DNA from: Planctomycetota bacterium
GTDB taxonomy: Bacteria > Planctomycetota > UBA1135 > GCA-002686595
Direction: 5' to 3'
Length of the DNA: 64,000 nucleotides
Assembly: GCA_020638835.1 (NCBI GenBank)
Contig: JACKHV010000006.1
Span: forward strand, 113,793-177,792
The translations under genes and the position numbers were made by a program. Positions within the stretch are counted from its first letter, which is position 1, and the number at the start of each line of letters is the position of its first letter. The notes beneath the pieces are model-generated. The model made no database searches. It was not told the origin of the DNA and was given only the letters and a program-made list of their open reading frames with translations. Below, piece after piece: positions 9,158 to 21,100 of this stretch.

Positions 9158-10170
9158 GCATGCAAGGAACCGCCGAAGACGCCCGCCGAGCCGCACAGGA
9201 GTTCCGCGAGGTCGAGGGCAAGATCCGCGACCAGGTCGGCCGCATGATGGTGGGGCAGAGGGACGTGATCGACGGCGTCCTCGCCGCGCTGTTCGCCGGA
9301 GGGCACGTGTTGCTCGAAGGCGTGCCGGGGCTCGGCAAGACGATGCTCGTGCGCTCGCTCGGCGACGCCGTGCACCTCGCCTTCTCGCGCATCCAGTTCA
9401 CGCCCGACATGATGCCCGCGGACATCCGCGGCACGCAGGTGCTGGTCGAGACCGAGGGCGGCGGACACGAGCTGCGCTTCCAAGAAGGACCACTGGTCGC
9501 GAATCTCGTGCTCGCCGACGAGATCAACCGCGCGACGCCCAAGACACAGTCCGCGCTGCTCGAGGCGATGCAGGAACGGCAGATCACCGTCGGCAAGGAG
9601 ACGCGCAAGCTCCCCGAGCCGTACTGCGTGATGGCGACGCAGAATCCGGTCGAGCAGGAAGGCACCTACCCGCTGCCCGAAGCGCAGCTCGACCGCTTCC
9701 TCTTCAAGCTCGTCGTCGGTTACCCGGCCGAGGCGGAGTACCACGAGATCCTCGACCGCACGACGGGTTCCGAGACCGTGCGCATCGAACCGGTGTCCGA
9801 CGCGGCGGAGATCCTGCGCCTGCGCGAAGTCGTTCGCTCCGTCCCGGTGCCCGAGACGACGAAGACCCACGCCGTGCGCCTCGTGGTGGCGACACAGCCC
9901 GGCGGCGAGTGGTCGCCCGACCTCGTGACCGAGTCGGTCGCGCTCGGGTCCAGCCCCCGCGGAGCGCAAGCGCTGTTGCTCGCCGGCAAGGTGCAGGCGC
10001 TGCGCGCGGGTCGGTTCGCGGTCTCGTGCGAAGACGTGCGCTCCGTCGCGCACGCCGTGCTGCGCCACCGCGTGATCCTGAACTTCCAGGGTCAGTCCGA
10101 CGGCTTGACGCCCGACGACGTCGTGAACGCGGTCCTGGCCCACGTCCCGGCGCCCGGCGACGCCGCCTGA
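9154..10170 (+). CDS. MoxR-family AAA+ ATPase
   Basis: The 338 residues match MoxR ATPases along their whole length. Walker A is GVPGLGKT (about residues 57-64), Walker B is LVLADEINRA (about residue 120), the sensor region is MATQNPVEQEGTYPLPEAQLDRF, and the C-terminal lid follows. MoxR proteins act as chaperone-like ATPases that mature or insert metal ions into complexes together with von Willebrand A proteins; several such genes follow here. The ATG at 9154 overlaps the upstream stop as ATGA; the longer reading from 9091 would only run into that gene. Cytoplasmic. The specific client is not visible. Confidence 0.95.
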   Translation: MSMQGTAEDARRAAQEFREVEGKIRDQVGRMMVGQRDVIDGVLAALFAGGHVLLEGVPGLGKTMLVRSLGDAVHLAFSRIQFTPDMMPADIRGTQVLVETEGGGHELRFQEGPLVANLVLADEINRATPKTQSALLEAMQERQITVGKETRKLPEPYCVMATQNPVEQEGTYPLPEAQLDRFLFKLVVGYPAEAEYHEILDRTTGSETVRIEPVSDAAEILRLREVVRSVPVPETTKTHAVRLVVATQPGGEWSPDLVTESVALGSSPRGAQALLLAGKVQALRAGRFAVSCEDVRSVAHAVLRHRVILNFQGQSDGLTPDDVVNAVLAHVPAPGDAA

Positions 10171-10178
10171 GTCGAGCC

Positions 10179-11063
10179 TTGGAAGCCCGAGACCTCTACG
10201 ACGCCGACTTCCTCGAGTCGCTCACGCGCCTGCGCATCATCGCGACGCGCGTGAAGGGCGGGGGACGTCACGCGGAACAGCGTTCGCGCGACCTGGGCTC
10301 GGGCTTCGACTTCCGTGACTTCCGGCCGTACGCGCCGGGCGACGACCTGCGCGCGATCGACTGGAACATCTACAGCCGCCTCGGGCGCGTCTTCGTGCGC
10401 CTCTACGAGGAACTCGAGGACTTGCCGCTCTACGTGCTGCCGGACGTGTCGCGCAGCGCGTTCCTCGAGACGCCGCCGCGGGCGCGCGCCGGCTTGCGCG
10501 CCGGACTCGCGCTGTCGGCGATCAGCCTCAACCAACACGACTCGGTCGGCGTCTTCCCGTTCTCGGACGACCTGTCCGTGCTCGTGCGGCCCGCCGCCGG
10601 CAAGCGCCGAGTGCTGACGCTCGCGGAGCGCTTCGCGGCGATCGAGCCGGGCGGCGAGACCGACTTCGGCAAGTCACTCTCGCGCTTCGGCGCGCTTGGC
10701 CTGCGCGAAGGCCTCGTGGCGGTCGTCTCCGACTTCTTCGACCCGCGCGGCATCGACGCGGTCACGTCCGCGCTCGGCGCGCTGCGACATCGCTTGCTGC
10801 TCGTGCAGCTCACGCGCAAGACGGACCGCGATCCGGACCTCACCGGCGACCTGCGGCTCGTCGACTGCGAGTCGGGCGCGGCTGCGGACGTCTCGATCTC
10901 GGCGGCGACGCTCGAGCGCTATCGCGCCGCCTACGACCGCTTCCAGGACGGCCTCACCAAGTTCGCGCGCCGCCGCGGCGCGGGCCTGCTGCAGCTCGAC
11001 GCGGACGAAGAAGTCGTGCCGCAACTCGCCGCAGTCTTCGAGGGCGGAAGGTACGTCGCGTGA
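10179..11063 (+). CDS. DUF58 domain protein
   Basis: The 294-residue protein has the DUF58 core: GRHAEQRSRDLGSGFDFRDFRPYAPGDDLRAIDWN is the characteristic block, of which DFRxYxxGDDxRxIDW is diagnostic. The remainder is a von Willebrand-A-like fold without a complete MIDAS. DUF58 genes nearly always follow moxR, as here. I place the start at TTG 10179, eight bases after the moxR stop, since the reading frame upstream overlaps moxR heavily; the ORF gives no ATG or GTG close to the domain. It is soluble and probably cytoplasmic. Confidence 0.9.
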   Translation: MEARDLYDADFLESLTRLRIIATRVKGGGRHAEQRSRDLGSGFDFRDFRPYAPGDDLRAIDWNIYSRLGRVFVRLYEELEDLPLYVLPDVSRSAFLETPPRARAGLRAGLALSAISLNQHDSVGVFPFSDDLSVLVRPAAGKRRVLTLAERFAAIEPGGETDFGKSLSRFGALGLREGLVAVVSDFFDPRGIDAVTSALGALRHRLLLVQLTRKTDRDPDLTGDLRLVDCESGAAADVSISAATLERYRAAYDRFQDGLTKFARRRGAGLLQLDADEEVVPQLAAVFEGGRYVA

Positions 11064-12691
11064 ACCTGACCTTCTTCTCGGGGGCGGTGACGGCGGCGGG
11101 AATCGCCGCGCTGGCGGGCGGCCTCTTCTGGCTGCAACGTCTGCGCGTTCGTCACCGCGAGGTGCCGGTCGTGACGGCACTCTTCTGGCGCGAAGCCGTC
11201 GAAGAGACGCGTGCCCGCGAGCTGCGGCTGCGCTTCCGCCATCCGCTCGCGTACCTGTTCATCCTGGCGATCTGCGCGGCGCTGTGGCTGGCCGCCGCCG
11301 GCCTGCGCTTCGAGGCGGGATCGGACCGCAGCGTCGTGCTGCTGCTCGACGCCTCGGCCGGCATGGCGCGCGGCACGCGATTCGACGACGCGCTGCGGAA
11401 CATGCGCGACATGCTCGAGGGTCTGCCCGCCTCCAAGCGCTCCGCGATCGCGTGCGGCGCGACCGATCGCACGCTGCTGCTGCCCGGCGAAGAGCTCGCC
11501 TGGTTCGACGAGCGCGTCGCAGGCCTCGCGCCCGAAGCGTGTCCGTCCTCGATCGAGGACCGCGTGTTCACGCTCGCCGCGGCCGGCGCGGATCGACCGA
11601 CGACCGTCGTCGTGTTCGGTGACGCGCACCTCGACGCGTCGGCGCTCGACCTGCTGCCGCAGGACTTCGAGCTCGTCACCTCCCTCGCGCCGCGCACCGC
11701 CGGCGACGAGTGCGGCATCACCGCGCTCGGCGTCACGCCCGCGGCTTCGGGACGCTGGAGCGCGGTCGACGTGCTCGTCGAACTGTCGGGGTCCGCGTCG
11801 CGTGACGTGACTCTCGAGCTCCGCGGTGCGCCGCTCCATCGCGCGCCCGAGTCCTCGAACGACGGAACACGCCTTCGGCTCGTGTTCCGCGACGTCCCCG
11901 CGGACGGCGACACGCTCACGGCGCGCCTCGCCGGCTCGGACGGGCTGACTGCGGACGACACGGCCGCGCTCGTGCTGCCGCTGCGCCGCCGCGTCCGCGT
12001 GCAAGCGGATCCCGAGCTGTCGCCGCGCGTCGCGAGCGCGCTGGCCGCCGACCCGGGCGTCGAGTTGGTCGAGGGCGACGCCGAAGTCGTCTTCGGCGGA
12101 ACGCGGTCCGCGACGGCACCGGGATTCACCTTCGACGCGGAGCTGAGCGGCGTCGTGGTCGGCGCACCGGCCGGCGATCCCGGCTTGGCCGCTTTCCTCG
12201 AGCGCCTGGACACCATGCACTTCGGTGCCGCGCCCGTCGCGATCGAGGTCGGCTCAGTGCGCTCCGTGCGCGTCGGCACGGCCGCGCTCGACGACGACGC
12301 CGGGTGGACGCGGTCGCGGGCCTTCCCCTTGTTCGTCGCGGAAGCGACGCGTTGGCTGGCCGGCCGGACCGAAGGACCGCGCTGGGTCGCCGCCGGTCGC
12401 GCCGCCCTGGACGACGCAGCGCGCACCGACGACGCGGGGCACGCTCTGGATCCCGTCGGCGCCGACTTCGCACCGCCGGCCGCGGGGCGCTACGCGTCGA
12501 TCGGCGGACCCGCGCTCGTCGCGTCGCTCACCGACCGCGCCACGACGCTCGACGCGGAGTCCGCCTACCGCGCGGACGCGTCCGCGGTCGTCGAACGCGA
12601 CCCGCTCGATCTCGTTCACTGGCTGGCGCTGCTGGCCTTCGTCGCACTGCTCGTCGAGTGGGTCCTGGTCCGTCGCGGCCGCATGCCCTGA
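11060..12691 (+). CDS. BatA-like membrane protein with degenerate VWA domain
   Basis: The 543 residues start with two membrane segments (about 5-25 and 65-85) separated by the conserved RxxVPxxxxFWxxxxEE-type stretch of the Bat N-terminal domain. A von Willebrand A domain follows: VVLLLDASAGMARG has the Asp-x-Ser of the MIDAS but Gly instead of the last Ser. The middle resembles a CARDB/beta-sandwich, and a final helix (about 515-535) anchors the C-terminus. The GTG start overlaps the DUF58 stop by four bases. In Bacteroides and Leptospira, Bat proteins support stress tolerance; the role here is inferred from the cluster. Confidence 0.8.
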   Translation: MNLTFFSGAVTAAGIAALAGGLFWLQRLRVRHREVPVVTALFWREAVEETRARELRLRFRHPLAYLFILAICAALWLAAAGLRFEAGSDRSVVLLLDASAGMARGTRFDDALRNMRDMLEGLPASKRSAIACGATDRTLLLPGEELAWFDERVAGLAPEACPSSIEDRVFTLAAAGADRPTTVVVFGDAHLDASALDLLPQDFELVTSLAPRTAGDECGITALGVTPAASGRWSAVDVLVELSGSASRDVTLELRGAPLHRAPESSNDGTRLRLVFRDVPADGDTLTARLAGSDGLTADDTAALVLPLRRRVRVQADPELSPRVASALAADPGVELVEGDAEVVFGGTRSATAPGFTFDAELSGVVVGAPAGDPGLAAFLERLDTMHFGAAPVAIEVGSVRSVRVGTAALDDDAGWTRSRAFPLFVAEATRWLAGRTEGPRWVAAGRAALDDAARTDDAGHALDPVGADFAPPAAGRYASIGGPALVASLTDRATTLDAESAYRADASAVVERDPLDLVHWLALLAFVALLVEWVLVRRGRMP

Positions 12692-12695
12692 TCCC

Positions 12696-15185
12696 ATGGC
12701 GCTCGAGTTCCTCTCTCCCGCTTGGCTCTTCAGCCTCCTCGCGATCCCGATCGTGTGGTGGGGCGTGCGCCGACGCCGCGACTTGCTGCATCGCGTGCTG
12801 CGCACTGCCGCGCTGATCGCGCTGACGTGCGCGCTCGCGCAGCCCGTCTGGTGGGACGCGAAGGGCGCGCCGCACCACGTCCTCGTGCTGGACGAGTCGG
12901 CGAGCGCCGCGGGTTCGAAGAGCGAATCGGTGCACGGCGCCTTGTCCGCGTGGCTCCGCGGCTTGGAGGGCGATGCGCGGACCAGCCTCGTGCGTTTCGG
13001 CGAGTCGCCGACGGACACGATCGTCGAAGGCGTCGAGGCATTCGACGACGAGACCTTCGTCGCTGGAACGTGCGGAGAGGCGCTCGAGCTCGCCGCCGCG
13101 CGCATCCCGGCGCGCGCTCGCGGCTCGATCACGCTCGTCACCGACGGACTCGCGCGAGCGCGCGACTGGGGACGGGCGACGCAGGCGCTGACCGCGCGCG
13201 GAGTCCCGGTGCACACCGTGCGCCTCGACGCGCTGGAACAGGACGTGCGCCCCGTGCGGCTCGAGCCGGTGGGGGAGTGGCGCGTCGGTGAGGAAGCGCG
13301 CCTCGTCGTGGACGTCGTCGGACGCTCGAACGATCTGGCGCTCGTGCTCGAGAGCGCTGACGGAGAACTCGCTCGACTCGACGGCGTGAGCGTGGACGGG
13401 CGCGGTCGCTTCGAGCTCTCCTTCGAGCCGGCCGTAGCGGGCTTCATCGAGATGCTGCTGCGCGTCGAAGTCGCGGACGGCGCCGACGCGCACCCCGGCA
13501 ACGAGAATCTCGTCGGCGTGTTCGCGATCCAGGATCCGCTGCGCGTGCTCTACCTCGGCGGGCGTCAGGCCGGCGGCGCCGTACAGCTAGCGCAGCTCGT
13601 CGGATCCGGCTTCCGCATGTTCGAGGGACCCGCGGCCGAGTCCACCGTGCTGGACGCGGCGAGCTACGACCTCGTCGTGCTCGACGACTGCGCGGCGGAG
13701 TCGCTGCCGACGGGCACGCAGGAAGAACTGCGCGACGCGGTGCTCGGCGGCGCGACGGGCCTGTTCATGTCGGGCGGCCAAGCGGCTTTCGGTCCCGGCG
13801 GCTACGCCGACGGCGCGCTGGCCGACGTGCTGCCCGTCGAGTCGGTGCAGAAGGAGGAGAAGCGCGATCCGTCGACGTCGCTCGTCGTCGTGATCGACAC
13901 CTCGGGCTCGATGGGCGGCGAACGCGTGCAGCTCGCGAAAGAAGTCGCGCGCCTCGCCGTCGGCCGCCTGCTGCCGCACGACAAGGTCGGCATCGTCGAG
14001 TTCTACGGCGCGAAGCGCTGGGCCGCGCCGCTGCAGCCGGCGTCGAACCGCATCGAGCTGCAGCGCGCGCTCAACCGCATGGACGCCGGCGGCGGCACCG
14101 TGATCCTGCCGGCGATCGAAGAGGCCTTCTACGGGCTGCAGAACGTCCAGACGCGCTACAAGCACGTGCTCGTGCTGACCGACGGCGGCGTCGAGCGCGG
14201 CGCGTTCGAACCCCTGATCCGGCGCATGGCGGACAAGGGCATCACCGTCTCGACCGTGCTGATCGGCGGCGCCGCGCACTCGGAGTTCCTCGTGAACATC
14301 GCGAACTGGGGCAAGGGCCGCTTCTACTCGGTCCCCGACCGCTTCAGCCTACCCGAGATCATCCTCAAGCAACCGACCACGACGAAGCTGCCGGCCTACC
14401 GGCCCGGCGTGCATCCGGTCGAAGCGTCGGGACCCGATCGCTGGTGGGGCGACGTCGAGCGCGACCAGCTGCCGCCGCTCGCGGGCTACGTCGAGTCGAA
14501 GGCGCGCGACGAAGCCGAGGTGCTGATGCGTACCGTCGAGGGCGGGCACCCCATGCTCGCCACGTGGCGCACCGGCCTCGGCCGCGCGACGGCCTTCATG
14601 ACGGAGCCGACCGGCGCGGGCACCGAATCGTGGAGCGAATGGTCGGGCTACGGCCCGCTGCTCGCGCACGTCCTCGCGTCGACTGCCGCGGACAACCGCG
14701 CGGAATGGTCGTACCGGCTCGAGCGCGAGGGACACCGTGCGCGCTTGACCGCGACGCGTCGCGTTCCGACGGACGCACAACCGCGCGGCCTGTTCCTGCG
14801 CGACGACGAGTTCACCGAAGTCTCGTTCGAAGAGCGCGCGGACGGCCTGCAGGAAGCGACCTGGGCGTTCGACGCGGACGAAGCGCTGTTCGTGCTCGCG
14901 GGCCGCGAAGGTGACGAGCGCCGCCTCGCCGCCTCGCCGCGCTCCGACCGCGCGCCCGAGCTGAACGTCGACCCGGCGCGCGCGCTCGACCTCACGCGAC
15001 TCAGCGCCGCGACCGGCGGCCTCGAGCTGCGACCCGAAGGCGTCGCCTCCTTCGTCCCGCCCGCCGGCCCGACCACCGCAGCGCTCGGACGCACGCGCCT
15101 CGCGCCGCTCGCCCTGCTGCTCGCGCTCGCCTGCTACCTCGCCGACATCGTCCACCGCCGCCGCCCTCGCGTCCTCGCCAGATGA
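12696..15185 (+). CDS. VWA domain membrane protein with glutamine-amidotransferase-like region
   Basis: The 829 residues contain two membrane segments near the N-terminus, an incomplete VWA-like unit (LVLDESASA, about residue 66), an amidotransferase-like Rossmann region (about 270-395, beginning LYLGG), then a canonical VWA domain with complete MIDAS DTSGSM at about residue 400 and LTDGG about 95 residues later. A beta-rich tail ends in a membrane helix (about 805-822). Proteins of this order are common beside moxR in planctomycetes and relatives. The ATG at 12696 lies four bases after the previous stop; upstream in-frame starts overlap the batA-like gene. It likely works with the MoxR ATPase at the membrane, with the VWA unit outside the cell or in the periplasm. 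Confidence 0.85.
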   Translation: MALEFLSPAWLFSLLAIPIVWWGVRRRRDLLHRVLRTAALIALTCALAQPVWWDAKGAPHHVLVLDESASAAGSKSESVHGALSAWLRGLEGDARTSLVRFGESPTDTIVEGVEAFDDETFVAGTCGEALELAAARIPARARGSITLVTDGLARARDWGRATQALTARGVPVHTVRLDALEQDVRPVRLEPVGEWRVGEEARLVVDVVGRSNDLALVLESADGELARLDGVSVDGRGRFELSFEPAVAGFIEMLLRVEVADGADAHPGNENLVGVFAIQDPLRVLYLGGRQAGGAVQLAQLVGSGFRMFEGPAAESTVLDAASYDLVVLDDCAAESLPTGTQEELRDAVLGGATGLFMSGGQAAFGPGGYADGALADVLPVESVQKEEKRDPSTSLVVVIDTSGSMGGERVQLAKEVARLAVGRLLPHDKVGIVEFYGAKRWAAPLQPASNRIELQRALNRMDAGGGTVILPAIEEAFYGLQNVQTRYKHVLVLTDGGVERGAFEPLIRRMADKGITVSTVLIGGAAHSEFLVNIANWGKGRFYSVPDRFSLPEIILKQPTTTKLPAYRPGVHPVEASGPDRWWGDVERDQLPPLAGYVESKARDEAEVLMRTVEGGHPMLATWRTGLGRATAFMTEPTGAGTESWSEWSGYGPLLAHVLASTAADNRAEWSYRLEREGHRARLTATRRVPTDAQPRGLFLRDDEFTEVSFEERADGLQEATWAFDADEALFVLAGREGDERRLAASPRSDRAPELNVDPARALDLTRLSAATGGLELRPEGVASFVPPAGPTTAALGRTRLAPLALLLALACYLADIVHRRRPRVLAR

Positions 15186-18100
15186 CCTACCTCCCGACCG
15201 GACTGATCTGCGCGTGCCTCTTCGGCGTCGCGCCCGCGCTGCCCGCGAGTGCGGCGCAGACCGTCGCGGCGGAAGTCGTCGGCGAGCCGTCGGAAGAGGT
15301 CTTCGCGGGACCCGAGGAGGTCGAGCGCGTCTACTTCGAGGCGCTCGCGAAGGACGGTCGCATCGAAGCGCTGTTCGACGAGCTCGACATGCGCGTCGCG
15401 ACGGACGACCTGACGTCGGTTCGCTGGTTGGCCGGGGAACTCGCGTGGAAGCACGGCGACCTCGAGCGCGCGGCGCCCTTCTACGAGGCACTCTGCGAGT
15501 CGGACGACGCTCCTGGGCTCGCGTTCCTGCGTCGTGCCGAGCTGCTCGACGCGCGCGGTCGGACGCGCGAAGCGCTCGACGCCTACCGCGAACTGCTCTC
15601 CGTCGACCGCGCCGGCGTCGACCCCGACACGGTTCGCCTGCGCATCGCGCTGCTGGAGACCGAGCTCGACTCAGCGAACTCCTCGCGTCAACACGGCGCG
15701 CCGAGCGCGCTGGCGACCTACGCCCGCGAGTCGGAGGACTCCGAGCTCTGCCGGCGGTCCGCACTGGCGCTCGCCAGCCAGGGCCGTTTCGCGGAAGCCG
15801 CCGAGCTCTACGTCGCGGTCGGCGAGGACACGGCGCGCTTCCGACAGGAAGTGCGCTTGGCGGAGTGGGCGCTCTCCGCGAAGAGCTACGAGTCGGCGCG
15901 GACCCACGCGTGGCTCGCCGTTCGCGAGGCGAGCTTGCGGCGCGACCGTCGCTACGCGCTCGGCGTCCTCGTCGAGGCGCACCGCGGGGACGACTCCCTA
16001 CGCGACCTGATCGACCTCTTCGCGCAGACCCCCGACCTCGACGACGAGTCGCGCGAGGTCTGGATCGACTTGCTGCGCGAGACGGGCGAGACCGACGAAG
16101 CGCTGCGCCTCTTCCGCGAGTCCGCGGAGGGCAGCTTCTCGCCGTCGATGCGCCGCGAACTGCTCGAGATCTGCCGCGAGTCCGGACGCGAGGACGTCCT
16201 GGTCGACGCCTACCGCGAGCTGATCGTCACCGAGCCGGAGATCCTCGAGTGGCGCGAGGGCTACGCGCGCTACGAACTCGAGCGCGGTCGGCGCGACGCG
16301 GCCGCAGTACTGTGGACACAGTGGATCCCCGACGCACCGCTCGACCTGCTGCTCGACGGCGCGGAGCGCATGCGCGCGCTCGGCCTGGACCGCGAGGCGA
16401 TCGAGGCCGTCGAGCGCGCGATCGCCGAACACGGCCCCGCGAGTCCCGAAGCGGAAGCCGGCTACCTGTTCCTGTTCGACCTGCACCTCGACCGCGGGCG
16501 CCCGGAGCTCGCGGAAGCCGCGCTCGCGCGTCACGACGCCGCGGTGCCGCCGGATGCGCCGGGCCGCTTGCAGCTCGCCGAGTCGTACGAGCGAATGGGG
16601 GACACGCGGCGCGCCGTGGAAGTGATGGAAGGCGTGCGCGCCGCGCGCGGGCCCGAGCGCTCCGGCGAGGACTTGGAGATGCGCCTCGCCTGGCTCTACT
16701 CCGAGGTTGGCGAGGAAGAACTCGCGCTGCAACGCTGGCGCGAGCTCTGGCCGAAGGTCGGCTCGGTGCCGCGGCGTCGCTACGTCGAGGACCGCATGAT
16801 GACCGTCGCGGCGCGCCTCGGCGTGCTCGCGGAGATCGCGATCGAGCTCGAGGAGAAGCTGCTCGCGGGCGAGGCCGACGACAAGGACGCCGGCTTGCTC
16901 GTGCGCCTCTACACGCGCGTCGGCGACGCCGTTTCGGCGGCCGAGATCATCGACGAGTACATGCGTCGCACCGGCGGTGACCTGCGCGCGGCGCTGGCGG
17001 AGAAGTCGCGCGTCTACCTCGCTTGTCGCGACTACTTCAACTACGAAGCGACGGTCGCGGAGCTGATCGAACTCGATCCCGAGAACGAGTCCGACTACCT
17101 GCGTCAGCTCGCAATGAGCCAGCTCGAGCGCGGCGCGTACGACGAGGCGCACGAAGCGCTCGACCGCCTGAAGCTGATCGACGGGGCTTCCGACGGCGCG
17201 GAGTTCGAGGCCGGCGTCTTGGCGCTCGCGGGCATGCGCGCCGACGCGGAGCGCGCGTACCGCAAGGGCATCGCGCGCCACCCGGAACGCATCGACGTCT
17301 ACCTGCTGCTGGCGAACGTGCTGCGCGACCTGGGGCGCACGGAACTCGCCGTCGGCATGTTCCAGCACCTCGCGGCGACGGCCGAGGCGGACGACCTGTT
17401 CACGATCGCGATCGACGGCCTGTTGAACATGGAGGCGCCGCCCGCGGTGCTGAAGTGGGCGCGGCGCGTGACGCTCGAGCGCCTGACGGCGCGACACGAC
17501 CGGTCGTACCTCTACCAGCTGCTCGCCGACCTGTCCGAGGAGCTCGGCGACCTCGACGGACAACTGCGCGCGCTCGAAGGGCAGCTCTCGATCGTCGGCG
17601 AGCGGCGGTCCTCGACGCTGCGCGAACTGATGGACCTCGCCGGAAGCAGGCGCCGCCGCGCGGAACACCTCGCGTACGGGCGCCGGCTGCTCGCACTCGG
17701 TGATCTCGTTCCGCCGCAAGTCTACCTGGACCTCGGTCAGGCCTTCCTCGAGAGCGGCCAGGTCACGAACGCGGCGCGCACCTTCAGCCTCGCCACGGAC
17801 CTTCCTGACTACGGCGCGTTCCAGCGACTCGTCGGCGACAAGTTCGAGGCGGCACGTTACTTCGAGCACGCGCTGCGCGTGAACGAGCGCGCGCTGCTCG
17901 GCGCGCCGACCGACGTGTCGCTGATGATGAAGGTCGGCGAGCTGCACGAGCGGCTCGGCCACCGCGACAACGCTGTCGAGCTCTACGACCGCTGCGTCGA
18001 GATCCTGCTCGCGCGTCGCCCGCTCCGCGACGGCAAGGCCGAGGAACAGGCGGACGAAGACGATCCCTTCAGCTACTGGTCGGGCAACCGCAACGTCGAC

Positions 18101-21100
18101 GCCTACGATCAGCACTTCACCGCCGTGCGGCAGAGCCTGCTCGCGAACGCGTCCGACGAACAGCTGCTCGAGAAGAGCGTGCGGCGCGAGAAGGAGCTGC
18201 TCGCGGCCGACCTCGAGCGCCTGGCCGAAGCCGGAGCGAGCGTACCGCTCGACGCGAATCCGCGCGTCCGTGACCGCGCCGGCTTCCTGCGCCACGTCGC
18301 GCTCGCGACCGGAGAGCTGGAACTCGCGCGCGACGTCGACCTGGAACTGCTGCGACGCTACGCCTCCGACGCGAAGCTCCTCGGCGCGCTCGTCGAGGAT
18401 CGCGTGCGCTGGGGCTACGTCGCCGACGCGCGCGGGCTGATCGACGCCGCGGAGCGGACGGAGGCGGAGAAGCGTGAGCTGGCCGCCGCCTTCGGCGAGG
18501 GAGAGTCGCGCGGGCTGATCGATCCCGTCACCGCGACGCGCGGCGTGCTCTCGCGGATCGCGCGCGGCGACGCGGATGGCCTGCTGCGGCACCTGCAGAG
18601 CGTGGACCTCTCTGGTACGACCGACGAAGACCTCGAAGCGCTGCCGCTGCTGCACGGCGCCGCGGCCTACCTCGGCGACAGCGAGCTCGTGCTGGCGCTG
18701 GGTCGGCAGTGGATGGTGCTCGCGCTGAACCAGGCGCAGGGCTGGCGCGGGTCGACGATGATCCAGACGATGCTCGGCCGCAGCCGCCGCGTGCTGGACG
18801 ACGACCAGCGGCGCTCGCTGATCGGACAGCTCGTCGACCGCGTGACGTCCAACCCCGAGGACGCGGACTCCGTGTTGCGCCTCTTGCCCGAGCTGGAGGG
18901 GTGGGTCGACGGCCCGCTGCTCGACGCCGAGACCGCGCTCGCGTTGATCGAGGAGAAGGCGTCCTCGCAGTTCTACGGCGTGATGCCGCTCTTCAAGCTC
19001 GTCGCGCCCGAGGACCTGTTCGGCTGCGTGCGCACGCTCTGGCCCAAGGTCGCCGAGTCGCAGCGCGCGTGGTTCCTCGTGCAGTTCATCCAGGAGCTCG
19101 ACCGCCCCGTCGAGCCCGACTTCCAGGACTACCTCGTCGGCGCGTTCAAGGAGTCGCTCGCCGACTCCGACATGGCCGACTACATCGGCTACCTCGTCGC
19201 GGACCTCACCGAGTCCGAGAACGCGAACCCCGACGTCGTGCTGCGGATCACGCAGCTCGGCAGGGAACGGATGCCGAAGGATGCGCAGCTGCGACAGGCG
19301 TACGCCCGCGCGCTGCAACGCGCCGGACGCGAGGAGGAAGGCCTCGCGTACGCGCTCGAGGTCTTCGAGGACCTCGTCGACAGCGGCACGGACGACTGGC
19401 AGGTTCGCAACAGCATCGAGCAGCTCCCCGCGCCCTACCTGCCCGAGCGCGCCGAGGACTTCCTCGCGGCGTGCGATCGCGTCCTCGAGGCCGGCGGCTC
19501 GGCCGAGAACGTCCTGCCGCGGCGCTTCGACCTGCTGCGCGAGCTGAAGGACGACGAGCGCTACTTCACCGAGCTGCAGGCAGCGGTGACCGCGCACCCC
19601 GACGTCGAGGCGCTCCGCGACCGTTACCTCGCGCAACTGCGCCGGCGCGGCATGCGTCCGGAAGTCGTGCAGCTGCTCGAAGCGCGCTTCCTCGACAAGC
19701 TCGACGACGACGACCTGCGCAACCAGGTGCGTCGCGCGTGGGGTGCACTCGAGAACCCGGTCCAGGAACTCGCCACCCTGCGCGAGTCGCGGCCCGGTGG
19801 AGACGCGGCGGAGTCCGACGCGAGCGACGTGCAGGCCGAATCACGCGACGCGATCCCCAGTGCGGAGGACCTGGTCGCGGCGCACGAGGCCGGCGACGAC
19901 GAGCGCGTTCGGAACCTGCTGCACTCCCTGTGGCGCGGTTGGGGCTCGCGACAGCGTCAATTCGACGGCATGAGCGTGATGGTGATCAGCAGCACCGGCG
20001 TGATCTACGGCGGCGACCAAGGCTCCGTCTACCAGATCGGCTGGCCGGCCGTCGCGGAGGAGAAGTCGGACGGGGAGGCTTCCGTCGACGAACTGCTGGA
20101 GCAGGGCGGCTTGGTGGCGTGGCTGCGTCGCGCCGAGCTGGACGCCGGCGACGGTGCGGGGGCTGAGGCGTCGGAGGCGGAGACGTCCGAGTCCGAGGCG
20201 TCGGAGCCCGAAGAGGAACCGCGCGAGACGAACGCGTGGGTCGCGCTCGCCGACGACCCGGTGGCCTGCGAGGAGATGGCGCTGGCGCGTCGCGCGTTGT
20301 CGCCGCAGCAGTTCGACCGGGCGACGGGCTTCGTGCGCGGACTCGCGCGCGCGAAACAGCTCGAGCTCGGCGCCGGAGATGCGATCCGCGAGCTGCTCGA
20401 GCGCACCGCGCGTGGAGAAGCGGGGAAGCTCGACCACGCGATGTTGCTGACGCTCTTCGAAGAGGATCCGGACGCAGTCGGCGAAGAGGCTCGCGCGTTC
20501 CTGGACGAGTTCTGCGCCACGCTGAATCCGCTCGACGGCGGACAGCTGCGCCGCCTGGCCCGCGTCGCGCTGGCGGTCGGCGACCCCGAACGCGCGCGTC
20601 GCCTGTACCTGTGGTGCGCGACGCTGGCGGGCTCCGGTTCGTTCGGCGCCGGTGAAGGGCGCATCGACGCGCGCAGCTTGCTCGACGAAGTCTGCGTGAC
20701 CTTGGACGGCGACGACCGCATCGAAGTCATCCAAGCCGTGCTGGCCGTCGAGGAACCGGTCTTCGACCCCTACGGCTGGGGGCGCGGCAACTACGACGAC
20801 CTCGTCATCTCGACCTGGAGCCGCGTGTTGCCGCCGCCGGAAGCCCTGCGCTTCGCCGAGAGCGCGGTCGAAGGCGCGACGCGCACCGAGTCCGGGATCC
20901 AGCGCTCGCTCGCGCGCACCGTCGGCGTACTGCTCGCGCGTGCGGGCCAGGCGCAGCGTTCGACGGAAGTCCTCGAGTACGCACTCTGCCGCTTCGAGGA
21001 GGGCCAAGTGAACTTCGACAAGGACCGCGCGCAGTGGTTCGCGCACACGCTCGAGCCGAGCGGCTTCCGCGCGGACGACCTGCGGCAGTTGTTCATGGAC

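Noticed and set aside
15998..19636. 1212-residue minus-strand frame inside the giant TPR gene
   Set aside because: No domain or signal; the plus strand has clear TPR periodicity and a signal peptide.
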